NCBI GenBank assembly: GCA_004555265.1
Contig: SFIQ01000022.1
Coordinates: forward strand, 1-38,136
Source: Ruminococcus sp.
GTDB taxonomy: Bacteria; Bacillota; Clostridia; Oscillospirales; Acutalibacteraceae
DNA: 38,136 nt
Direction of reading: 5' to 3'
Shown: positions 7,814 through 15,824 of the stretch, piece after piece
How positions within the stretch are numbered: the first letter of the stretch is position 1
Layout of the letters: every line of letters starts with the position of its first letter
The notes under the pieces: model-generated
The model's input: the letters and a program-made list of their open reading frames with translations, nothing else
The model's database searches: none
Told to the model about the DNA's origin: nothing
Program-made: the position numbers and the translations under genes

Positions 7814-8470
7814 ATGGCATTGCATTGTAAAGCCGTCTTGTTCGATTTCGACGGCACGCTGGTGGACTCCTCCGAGGGGATTTACAAAAGCCTGATATAT
7901 GCATTCAAGGCAGACGGCAAGTCGATACCCGACGAAGCCACCTTGCGCAAATTTATCGGCCCGCCGATTTATGACAGCTTTAAAAACCTGTTCGGCTACA
8001 AGGACGAAAAAATTGATTGGATGATTGCGAAATACCGCGAACGCTACCGCGCAATCGGTTACCGTGAGGTCGAGGTGTACGATGGGATTCCCGCACTGTT
8101 AGAGCGGTTGCATCAAAACGGCGTCAAAATCGCCACCGCGTCCTCCAAGCCGACGGTATTTATCGAAAAAATTTTGGAAGAACGAAATTTGCTTGCCTAT
8201 TTCGACTATATCGGCGGCACGGATTTTGACAATATTTCGTCCGACAAAACCGTAATTGTGCAAAACGCGATGCACGCCCTCGGCGTTTCCCCGCAGGAGA
8301 CGGTGATGGTCGGCGACCGTCTGTTTGACATTCGCGGGGCAAAAGGCGCAGGCGTGCCGTGCATTGCCGTGCTGTACGGCTTCGGCAGTCGAGAAGAATT
8401 TGAGGAATACGGTGCAGACTATATCGTCCGTACCCCACAAGAAATTGAAACCTTAATTTTCGGAGGGTAA
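7814..8470 (+). CDS. HAD-superfamily phosphatase (Gph/PpaX-like)
   Basis: This 218-residue HAD subfamily IA hydrolase shows all motifs: motif I D11-F-D13-G-T (Asp nucleophile and acid), motif II T-A-S-S near 104 (TASSKPT), a conserved Lys region (Lys117 or later) and motif IV GDRLFDIRGAK. The alpha-helical cap lies between residues about 15 and 80. Length and motif spacing match phosphoglycolate or pyrophosphate phosphatase homologues, but the substrate cannot be read from sequence. RBS AAGGAG; 9 bases after the preceding stop. Confidence 0.85.
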   Translation: MALHCKAVLFDFDGTLVDSSEGIYKSLIYAFKADGKSIPDEATLRKFIGPPIYDSFKNLFGYKDEKIDWMIAKYRERYRAIGYREVEVYDGIPALLERLHQNGVKIATASSKPTVFIEKILEERNLLAYFDYIGGTDFDNISSDKTVIVQNAMHALGVSPQETVMVGDRLFDIRGAKGAGVPCIAVLYGFGSREEFEEYGADYIVRTPQEIETLIFGG

Positions 8471-8474
8471 TTGT

Positions 8475-9752
8475 ATGGCTTCTCCGCTGGCGGACAGGCT
8501 CCGCCCCGAACAACTTTCCGATATGGTCGGGCAAACACATTTGCTCGGCGAAAATATGCCGCTTCGCAACATTGTGGAGTCCGGCACACTGCCCAATATG
8601 ATTTTTTACGGGCCGTCGGGCACGGGCAAAACCACTTTGGCGCGCATTATCGCCAAAACCACCGACCGCACCTTGCGAAAACTCAACGGCACCAACGCCT
8701 CGACGGCGGATATTAAGGAAATCGTCGGGGAATTGGGCACCCTCGCCGCGCCGAACGGCATTCTTTTGTATTTGGACGAAATTCAGTATTTCAACAAAAA
8801 GCAACAGCAGTCGCTTTTGGAATACATTGAAAACGGCGCGATTACGCTGATTGCCTCGACCACGGAAAATCCGTATTTTTATGTTTACAGCGCGATTTTA
8901 AGCCGTTCGACGGTGTTTGAATTCAAATCGGTCACCCCCGCGGAAATCGTGCCCGCCGTTCGCCGCGCGTTTTTGTTTTTGCAGGCAGAACAGCAAATCA
9001 CAATCGACTTTACCGACGAAATTTGCCTGCAAATTGCCGTGAGCGCGGGCGGCGATGTGCGCAAATCTTTGAATTTTGCCGAACTTGCGGTGCTTGCCAC
9101 CAAGCCCGACGAAAACGGAAATAAGCAAATCACGCCCGAAGCGGTCACGGCAATTACGGGCAACAATACCTTTCACTATGACCGCGCGGGGGACGAGCAT
9201 TACGATGTGATTTCGGCATTTCAAAAATCCATGCGCGGGTCTGACCCCGACGCGGCACTGCATTATCTTGCACGGCTGTTGGAGGGCGGCGATTTGCCCT
9301 CGGCGGTGCGGCGGCTGATGGTGTGCGCGTGCGAAGATGTCGGGCTTGCGTACCCGCAGATTATCCCGATTGTGAAAGCCGCGTGCGATATTGCGCTGGC
9401 CGTGGGCTTGCCCGAAGCGAAAATCCCGCTTGCCGACGCGGTCGTATTGGTGGCGACTTCGCCGAAATCCAACACGGCGCACGATGCGATTTTTGCCGCG
9501 TGCGAGGATGTCGCGAAAGGCAATTACGGGCGCATTCCGCGTTGTTTACAAAATATGCATTACGACGGCGACGATGTGAAAAACAAAGGGCAGTTTTATA
9601 AATATCCGCATGCGTACCCGAACCGCTGGGTGGAACAGCAGTATATGCCCGACGCGCTGTTGGGGAAACAGTATTATCACTTCGGCGACAACCGCACCGA
9701 ACAAGCGGCAAAAGCATATTGGGACGCCGTGAAAGGGAACACCGAAAAGTAG
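8475..9752 (+). CDS. rarA: Replication-associated recombination protein A
   Basis: This 425-residue AAA+ ATPase of the RarA/MgsA/WRNIP1 family acts at stalled replication forks with SSB. N-terminus PLADRLRPEQLSDMVGQ is typical; Walker A GPSGTGKT at 46-53, Walker B LYLDEIQYF near 96-104, and sensor 1 IASTTENPYF. The C-terminal half contains the family's tetramerisation region (DPDAALHYLARLLEGGD, RRLMVCACEDVGLAYP). Length is normal. It starts 4 bases after the HAD gene stop. Having RarA inside an envelope-type operon is probably just co-transcription. Confidence 0.95.
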   Translation: MASPLADRLRPEQLSDMVGQTHLLGENMPLRNIVESGTLPNMIFYGPSGTGKTTLARIIAKTTDRTLRKLNGTNASTADIKEIVGELGTLAAPNGILLYLDEIQYFNKKQQQSLLEYIENGAITLIASTTENPYFYVYSAILSRSTVFEFKSVTPAEIVPAVRRAFLFLQAEQQITIDFTDEICLQIAVSAGGDVRKSLNFAELAVLATKPDENGNKQITPEAVTAITGNNTFHYDRAGDEHYDVISAFQKSMRGSDPDAALHYLARLLEGGDLPSAVRRLMVCACEDVGLAYPQIIPIVKAACDIALAVGLPEAKIPLADAVVLVATSPKSNTAHDAIFAACEDVAKGNYGRIPRCLQNMHYDGDDVKNKGQFYKYPHAYPNRWVEQQYMPDALLGKQYYHFGDNRTEQAAKAYWDAVKGNTEK

Positions 9753-9763
9753 GAGCTTTACAT

Positions 9764-11275
9764 ATGAGAGAAAAAACGCCAAAAGAACCGAAAATCCGTT
9801 CCGTGCAGTTTAATTTTGTGATGAACGCGATTTTGACGATTTCCTCCTTTATCTTTCCGCTGATTACATTTCCGTATATTTCCCGTACACTGTTGGTGGA
9901 GGGAAGCGGCAAGGTGAATTTTGCAACCTCGGTCATTACCTATTTTGCAATGTTTGCCTCTCTCGGAATTCCGACCTATGGGATTCGCGCGTGTGCACGC
10001 GTGCGCGAGGATCGGGAAAAGCTCACGCGCACAACGCAGGAATTGCTGATTATCAATTTAGCGACCTCCGCCGTTATCTATGCCGTATTTTTTGTATCGC
10101 TGTTTTTTGTGGAGCGCTTTCGGCAAGACGCAACGCTGTTGCTCATCAGCAGTCTTTCCATTATTCTGAACACGCTGGGTGTTACATGGCTGTATTCGGC
10201 GTTGGAGCAATATTCCTATATTACGATTCGCAATATCATTTGCAAACTGCTGTCAATTGTGCTGATGTTTATTTTTGTGCACAATCCGTCGGACTATATC
10301 GTGTACGGCGCGATTGCCGTGGTGGCGGCGGGCGGCTCCAATTTGTGGAATTTTATCAATCTGCGCAAATACATTTCTCTGCGCCCCGTCGGGCATTATA
10401 ATTTTAAGAAGCATTTACAGCCGATTTTCGTCTTTTTCGCCACTTCGGTTGCCGTCAGCATTTACACCAATTTGGATACGGTCATGCTCGGCTTTATGAC
10501 GGACGACACACAGGTGGGGCTTTACAGCGCCTCGGTGAAGGTGAAAACACTGCTTTTGGCGGTGGTCTCTTCCCTTGGCAACGTGCTGCTGCCGCGGCTG
10601 TCTTTATATGTGCGGAATCAGGATTTTCAAAAATTCACACAAACGCTGTCGCGCGTTTTGAATTTTCTGCTTTTGGTTACCCTGCCGCTGACTTTGTTTT
10701 TCACATTGTTTGCGCGGGATTCTATTGTCTTTATCTCCGGCGAGGCGTTCGTCGGCGCTACGCTTTCCATGCAGCTTTTAATGCCGACCGTCTTTTTCAA
10801 CGCTTTAAACGGGATGACGGGCAACCAAATGCTGGTGCCGCTGGGCAGAGAAAAAGCGGTGATGCTTTCCGTGATTTGCGGTGCGGTGTTGGATTTTGTT
10901 TTAAATCTGCTTGTCATTCCGCGCATGGGCGCGGCGGGGGCGGCGCTGTCCACGCTGCTGGCTGAATTTACCGTTTTGGTGGTGCAGCTCTTCTTCTTGA
11001 AGGATTATCTCGGCAAAGTCATTCGCGGGGTGAAAATGCTGCCGATTTTTTTAAGCGCCGCTGTGGCGACGGGCGCCGAAGTGTTGATTTTGCACTATTT
11101 GACGGTATCGTCGGTATTTTTACGGTTGGTCATCGGCGCGGTATCCTTCTTCGGCATCTATTTCATTCTTTTATTGCTGCAAAAGGAAAAATTCCTGCTG
11201 GAGAATATCCATTTGATTTGGAATAAGGGGAAAACGCTTTTACAGGCGAGAAGCAATAAAAATAAAGGAGTATGA
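9764..11275 (+). CDS. Oligosaccharide flippase (Wzx/MOP superfamily)
   Basis: This 503-residue polytopic protein with about 12-14 membrane segments belongs to the polysaccharide-transporter branch of the MOP superfamily (RfbX/Wzx-like). N-terminus has the family-typical 'FNFVMNAILTISSFIFPLITFPYISRTL', cited here by its opening FNFVMNAIL (residues about 14-22). The frame opens at 9719 inside rarA; the ATG at 9764 has AGGAG 8 bases before it. It is followed at once by a glycosyltransferase gene, so the pair likely makes and exports a surface glycan. The lipid-linked substrate is unknown. Confidence 0.9.
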   Translation: MREKTPKEPKIRSVQFNFVMNAILTISSFIFPLITFPYISRTLLVEGSGKVNFATSVITYFAMFASLGIPTYGIRACARVREDREKLTRTTQELLIINLATSAVIYAVFFVSLFFVERFRQDATLLLISSLSIILNTLGVTWLYSALEQYSYITIRNIICKLLSIVLMFIFVHNPSDYIVYGAIAVVAAGGSNLWNFINLRKYISLRPVGHYNFKKHLQPIFVFFATSVAVSIYTNLDTVMLGFMTDDTQVGLYSASVKVKTLLLAVVSSLGNVLLPRLSLYVRNQDFQKFTQTLSRVLNFLLLVTLPLTLFFTLFARDSIVFISGEAFVGATLSMQLLMPTVFFNALNGMTGNQMLVPLGREKAVMLSVICGAVLDFVLNLLVIPRMGAAGAALSTLLAEFTVLVVQLFFLKDYLGKVIRGVKMLPIFLSAAVATGAEVLILHYLTVSSVFLRLVIGAVSFFGIYFILLLLQKEKFLLENIHLIWNKGKTLLQARSNKNKGV

Positions 11276-11277
11276 GT

Positions 11278-12252
11278 ATGGGCTTCAGAGAGGCATTGCG
11301 GGACAACCCCGCGACAAACGGACTGTATTGCAAATTGCGAGATGTAAAGCACAAATATGTGCACAAACAGCATATCAAGACGGCGTATCAATTTACAGAT
11401 CGCAGCCGCGGTGAAAAAAAGTGCTGTGTGATTCTTGCAGGATACAAGGAATTTGTTTGGGATTCCGTCTTTCCGCGGATTCGTCGGTACCAGCCGGCGG
11501 ATTTGGATGTCTGCGTGGTTTCCTCGGGGCTGTATTCCGAAGCCCTTGCGAAAATGTGCGCGGAAAATGCATGGTCCTATCTCAGCACAACGCGCAACAA
11601 TGTTTCCGTGGCGCAGAACCTGGCAATCACCTTGCTGAAAAGCGCCGAATGGATTTATAAATTGGACGAGGATATTTTTGTCACGGACGGGTATTTTGAA
11701 ACGCTTATGCAAACCTATGAAACGGTTGCCCGCGAGGGGGAATACGATGTCGGTTTTGCCGCGCCGTTAATTCCGATTAACGGCTACGGGCATTTGCGTC
11801 TGCTCAAAAAGCTCGGGCTTGCCGAAACATATGCCGAAAAATTTGAACGCCCGATTTACGCAAGCTACCCCGCGCGGCAGATTGAAAATAATCCCGAAGT
11901 TGCAAAGTTCTTTTGGGGGGAGGGCAGCGTTTTTCCGCAGATTGACGCTTTGGCAAAACAACTGCAAGCCGAGCCGTTTGCCTATTCCGCCTGCCCGATT
12001 CGTTTCAGTATCGGTGCCATTTTATTCACCCGTGCAACTTGGGAAAAAATGGGGATGTTCCCCGTGGTCAAAGGCGCAGGCATGGGCATTGATGAGGACG
12101 AATTCTGTGCCTACTGCATCAAAGAATCACAAGCCATTATCGTTTCGGAAAACACCGTGGTCGGGCATTTGTCTTTTGGTAAGCAAAATGCCGCTATGAA
12201 AGAATATTACGAGCAACACACAGACCGTTTTGCGATACAAGAGAACGCTTAA
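11278..12252 (+). CDS. Putative glycosyltransferase (GT-A-like)
   Basis: This 324-residue soluble protein has features of a GT-A nucleotide-sugar transferase: a Rossmann start (CCVILAGYKEFVWDSVF), YLSTTRNNVSVAQNLAI before the acidic motif, and a metal-binding type D-E-D in IYKLDEDIFVTDGYF near residue 125-130. A late acidic motif, GMGIDEDEFCAYC, may form the acceptor site. No membrane segment is evident. ATG at 11272 overlaps the flippase stop, but the ATG at 11278 has the proper 7-base distance to AAAGGAG. The context with a flippase supports surface polysaccharide synthesis; donor and acceptor are unknown. Confidence 0.75.
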   Translation: MGFREALRDNPATNGLYCKLRDVKHKYVHKQHIKTAYQFTDRSRGEKKCCVILAGYKEFVWDSVFPRIRRYQPADLDVCVVSSGLYSEALAKMCAENAWSYLSTTRNNVSVAQNLAITLLKSAEWIYKLDEDIFVTDGYFETLMQTYETVAREGEYDVGFAAPLIPINGYGHLRLLKKLGLAETYAEKFERPIYASYPARQIENNPEVAKFFWGEGSVFPQIDALAKQLQAEPFAYSACPIRFSIGAILFTRATWEKMGMFPVVKGAGMGIDEDEFCAYCIKESQAIIVSENTVVGHLSFGKQNAAMKEYYEQHTDRFAIQENA

Positions 12253-12345
12253 TGCGGCGTGAACGACTGTTTGAAAATATAAAAGGCGCGTTTTTGCACA
12301 TGGGGCTGTTTGGCGGTGCTTCCTGCTTGAACGGCCGTGCATCGA

Positions 12346-12383
12346 AAAACAGGCAGGCATCAACCGATGCCTGCCTGTTTTTA
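12346..12383. terminator. Bidirectional terminator between convergent genes
   Basis: A 16-bp perfect stem (12346-12361 with 12366-12381) has T runs on both strands. It serves the glycosyltransferase operon (+) and the TrpB2 gene (-). Confidence 0.9.
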
Positions 12384-12397
12384 TCTGTTTATGCGGT

Positions 12398-13777
12398 TTA
12401 TTCCTGTATACCGGGGATTTTCGGGAGTTTGTCAAAGCCCACCTGCAAATCTTCGTCGGTCGGAATATAGTCGTGCATCTTACCCTCTATGTAAGAGGTG
12501 TACGCGGTCATATCGAAATAGCCCGTGCCCGTAAGACCGAACAAAATGGTCTTTTCTTCCCCCGTTTCCTTGCATTTGAGTGCTTCGTCAATCGCACCGC
12601 GAATGGCGTGTGCACTTTCGGGGGCGGGGAGAATGGTCTCGACTTTCGCGAACAGCGTGGCGGCTTCAAACACCTTGGTTTGCTCCACCGAAACCGCCTC
12701 CATGTACCCATCGTGATAGAGTTTGGAGAGAATCGGCGACATCCCGTGATAGCGAAGCCCGCCCGCGTGGTTGGGCGAGGGTTTAAATTCACAGCCGAGG
12801 GTATACATTTTTGCCATCGGGGTGATTTTGCCCGTGTCGCAGAAGTCGTAGGCATATTTGCCGCGTGTCAAGGACGGGCAGGAGGCGGGTTCAACCGCAA
12901 TAATGCGCGGGTTTGCTTTGCCGGTTAACTTGTCCTGCATAAACGGCGCAATCAAACCGCCGAGGTTCGAGCCGCCGCCTGCACAGCCGATGACAATATC
13001 GGGGTATTCGTCAAGCATTTCCATCGCGGTTTTGGTTTCCAACCCGATAATGGATTGGTGCAGCAGCACTTGGTTGAGCACCGAGCCCAACACATAGCGG
13101 CACCCGTCTGTGGTGACGGCCTTTTCCACCGCTTCGGAAATCGCCGTGCCCAGCGATCCTGTGTTGTCGGGGTCGGCGGCAAGAATTTTGCGGCCTGCCT
13201 CGGTGGTGTTCGAGGGGCTCGGTACAATGTCCGCGCCGAATGTGCGGATAATCGCCTGACGGAACGGCTTTTGCTCGTAAGAGCATTTCACCATATACAC
13301 CGTTAGCGGCAGATGAAAATAGGCGCACGCCTCGGAAAGTGCCGTGCCCCATTGCCCCGCGCCCGTTTCGGTGGTGAGCGCGGTCAAGCCCTGTTCTTTG
13401 GCATAATAGGCTTGTGCAATCGCGGAATTCAACTTGTGGCTGCCCGAGGTGTTGTTGCCCTCGAATTTGTAATAGATTTTGGCGGGTGTGCCGAGTTCTT
13501 TTTCGAGGTTGTACGCGCGAATCAGCGGCGAGGGACGGTAAATTTTATACATTTCCTGCACTTCTTCGGGAATGTCGATATACCGCGTGGTGTTGTCCAT
13601 TTCCTGATGCGCCAATTCCTTACAGAATACGGGGTACAAATCTGCCTCGGTGGCGGGTTTGCCCGTGGCGGGATTGATCATCGGGTCGGGCAGTTCTTTC
13701 ATATCCGCCCGCAGGTTATACCATTGTTTCGGCATTTGGTCTTCGGTCAAATATACTCTGTGCGGTACTTTTTTCAT
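12398..13777 (-). CDS. trpB2: TrpB2-type tryptophan synthase beta-like enzyme
   Basis: This 459-residue PLP enzyme belongs to the TrpB2 subgroup, longer than TrpB1 (about 400) with the N-terminal PHRVYLTEDQMPKQWYNL signature. PLP lysine is Lys115 in NNTSGSHKLNSA; the phosphate-binding loop is CAGGGSNLGG; GLTGTGYFDM lies near the C-terminus. TrpB2 proteins condense indole with serine or phosphoserine, often as a salvage enzyme without TrpA, and no trpA or other trp gene is in this window. It starts 15 bases after the malQ stop with RBS AAAGGAG, so it is co-transcribed with disrupted malQ from the T-box leader upstream. Confidence 0.9.
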   Translation of the reverse strand: MKKVPHRVYLTEDQMPKQWYNLRADMKELPDPMINPATGKPATEADLYPVFCKELAHQEMDNTTRYIDIPEEVQEMYKIYRPSPLIRAYNLEKELGTPAKIYYKFEGNNTSGSHKLNSAIAQAYYAKEQGLTALTTETGAGQWGTALSEACAYFHLPLTVYMVKCSYEQKPFRQAIIRTFGADIVPSPSNTTEAGRKILAADPDNTGSLGTAISEAVEKAVTTDGCRYVLGSVLNQVLLHQSIIGLETKTAMEMLDEYPDIVIGCAGGGSNLGGLIAPFMQDKLTGKANPRIIAVEPASCPSLTRGKYAYDFCDTGKITPMAKMYTLGCEFKPSPNHAGGLRYHGMSPILSKLYHDGYMEAVSVEQTKVFEAATLFAKVETILPAPESAHAIRGAIDEALKCKETGEEKTILFGLTGTGYFDMTAYTSYIEGKMHDYIPTDEDLQVGFDKLPKIPGIQE

Positions 13778-13792
13778 GTTAAAAACTCCTTT

Positions 13793-15261
13793 TTATCGTT
13801 TAAATAAGCGGTTGATTTTTTGATAATACGCGGTGTCAATTTTCTCTACGGTTTCTTCGGTGGTGCGGAACAGCCAGTTGCCGAACGCCCGCCCCGGCAC
13901 ATTCATACGCGCGTCCGAGCCGAACCCGCAAAGGTCTTGGAACGACAGCACGGCAAGGCGCGCAGGGCTTCGGAACACCGTTTCAATGATTTTGCGGCAG
14001 GCGGGACTTTGAAAACCGCCCTCACCCCAGTTTTCGCCGTCAAAGCCGCAGTAATCAAGGGCAAAACGGCGGTCGCGTTCGGCTGCTTCCCACAGCCACG
14101 CAAGTAAGGTGGTGTTGTCGTGCGTGCCGACATAGGCAACGCAGTTTTGCGGATAATTGTGCGGCAGATGCGTGCTGTCGCAGTCGGGCGAAAAGCCGAA
14201 TTGAATGACGCGCATGCCGGGGAATTCGGTCTCCTGCAACAGTTCCACGACATCTTCCCCGAAAGTGCCGAGGTCCTCGGCGACAATCGGGACTTCACCG
14301 AACGCATCAAAAATCGCATCAAACAGTTTCTTGCCCGGCCCTTTTTCCCAAACGCCGTTTTTGGCGGTTTCGCTCTCTGCGGGCACTGCCCAATACGAAG
14401 CAAACGCGCGGAAATGGTCAATGCGCACCGTGTCGTACAGTTCGCGTGCGCGGGCAATGCGGTCGCACCACCATCGGTAGTTGTCCTTTTCCATGGCGAC
14501 CCAATCATAAAGCGGATTACCCCACAACTGCCCGTCCGCGGAAAAATAGTCGGGCGGCACGCCCGAAACGCGCTTGCGCACACAGGTGCGCGCGTCAATC
14601 TCAAACAAATTGCGGTTGCTCCACACATCGGCGCTGTCAAAGGAGACATAAATCGGCATATCGCCGAGAATTTTTACGCCGTGTTCGTTGGCAAACTGCT
14701 TGATTTCGCACCATTGCGATCGCGTAAATCCGCGACTGCTTCTGCATGCTCGACGGCGGTTTCGTAAAAACGGTACGGTTCGTCCCATTCATACCAAGGT
14801 TTTCCGCCGAATTTCTCTTTCAATGCGGCATACAGTGCGTAGTCGCCGCACCATCGGTTTTCGTCTTTAAAACGGCGTACCTGTGCGCGCAAGGTGTCAT
14901 CGATATTTTGAAACGCGGCGCGCAACAGTTCGCGGCGGCTGCCTTGTGCAAATTCATAATCCGCCGTATACGGCGAGCCGTAATACACATTGCGTTCGAG
15001 GGTTTCGGCGGAGATAAGCCCCATTTCTAAAAGCGTATCGGGGCAGATATACAAAGGGGAAATCGCGAACGCGGCTTCGGAGGCGTACGGTGAGCCGAAA
15101 AAGTCTGGCGGCACAAGCGGCAAAACCTGCCAATACGAAAAGCCCATTTCTTTTATTTTTAAAATGAAACGCTTGGTTTCCTCGCCGCAAACGCCGATGC
15201 CGTAGCGTGACGGCAAAGAGGACAGCGCCATCAGTACGCCCGACGCTCTTGTGTGTAGCAT
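13793..15261 (-). pseudogene. malQ: 4-alpha-glucanotransferase, disrupted
   Basis: Two frames together encode MalQ (GH77), which disproportionates malto-oligosaccharides. The N-part (15261 to about 14735) starts MLHTRASGVLM with RBS GAGGGG and has GVLMALSSLPSRYGIG and YGSPYTADYEF. The C-part (about 14730 to 13793) has the catalytic block: KILGDMPIYVSFDSADVW, VRIDHFRAFASYW with the nucleophile Asp, AEDLG with the acid/base Glu and YVGTHDNTT. The frames change near 14716-14745. Family alignments expect roughly 15-20 residues ending in an aromatic-rich Q-W stretch there, so a short out-of-frame deletion is more likely than a single-base error. The combined length (about 486) is slightly short. 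Genuine pseudogene or assembly error cannot be told apart here. Confidence 0.85.
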
Positions 15262-15290
15262 TGCAATCCCCTCTTTCCGAAAAATGTAAA

Positions 15291-15541
15291 ACAAAAAACC
15301 TGCCCTTGCAAGCCACAAGGACAGGTTAAACTTAAAACCTGCGGTACCACCTTGATTGACGGCATTTGCCGCCCACCTTTACGGAATACAAACATATTCC
15401 TCTTTCTGTAACGGGAAAGTGCCGTTGCATCTTTTCAATGCACCCTCAACGGACCATTTGTCTGCCTCGTGATTGCGTGCCTTCCACCGCCGCACGCTCG
15501 CTGAAAATTCGGTTTGCAGTTTTACTTCCGTTTCATCGGTT
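15291..15541 (-). promoter_or_regulatory. T-box leader (methionine-type specifier likely)
   Basis: The minus-strand leader has all T-box parts. The lower stem I is AACGGA/TCCGTT, with a kink-turn made of CC-GATGA on one side and GA-GG on the other. The specifier loop has AGTA on the 5' side. The apical loop region has AGCGAG and GGTGGAA. The T-box AAGGTGGTACCGCAGG lies at 15338-15353. The terminator pairs AACCTGTCCTTG with CAAGGGCAGGTT followed by T6. The 3' side of the specifier loop reads ACAAATGG before TCC, so ATG followed by a purine is the best specifier. The T-box bulge TGGT pairs with a tRNA having discriminator A, as for tRNA-Met; bacterial tRNA-Trp has G. It lies 30 bases before malQ. 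Confidence 0.9.
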
Positions 15542-15547
15542 TATCAC

Positions 15548-15576
15548 ATTAAAGCACAAATTTTCGGATTTGTCAA
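15548..15576 (-). promoter_or_regulatory. Promoter of the T-box / malQ / trpB2 unit
   Basis: Minus-strand -35 TTGACA (15571-15576), 17-base spacer, -10 TTTAAT (15548-15553). The -35 shares its TGA with the stop codon of the upstream 83-residue gene. Confidence 0.85.
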
Positions 15577-15824
15577 TCCTTTTTCCCCATTTCTTTTTGC
15601 TTCTTTTCCGCGCGCTGTTCATATACAAACAGCGCGAAAATTGCAAACACGAGGGAAATGAGCACTTTTATTGCTGCCATATTCCCGACGGACGCCCAAA
15701 AGAAACATTCCGTGCCCAAAAGTGCCGCCGAAGTTTTCAGCGGAAAGAAATAGAAACTCAACGCAAGCCAACTGAGAAAAAATGTGCCGAAAAAGGTGAC
15801 GGTTTTCAGTACGGTCTGTTTCAT
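15573..15824 (-). CDS. Small two-helix membrane protein, unknown
   Basis: This 83-residue protein has two hydrophobic segments, about 8-28 (VTFFGTFFLSWLALSFYFF) and about 46-68 (VGNMAAIKVLISLVFAIFAL), and a charged tail ending KKQKEMGKKD. No family is recognised. Its ATG overlaps the stop of the beta-propeller gene (ATGA at 15821-15824), so it is the third member of a coupled operon with the ECF sigma factor and the propeller protein. It may be a membrane partner of the propeller protein. Confidence 0.75.
   Translation of the reverse strand: MKQTVLKTVTFFGTFFLSWLALSFYFFPLKTSAALLGTECFFWASVGNMAAIKVLISLVFAIFALFVYEQRAEKKQKEMGKKD

Noticed and set aside
15291..15541. Tryptophan specifier (TGG) for the T-box
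   Set aside because: TGG would lack the unpaired purine that follows a specifier, and the bulge TGGT does not match the G discriminator of bacterial tRNA-Trp; ATG fits both.
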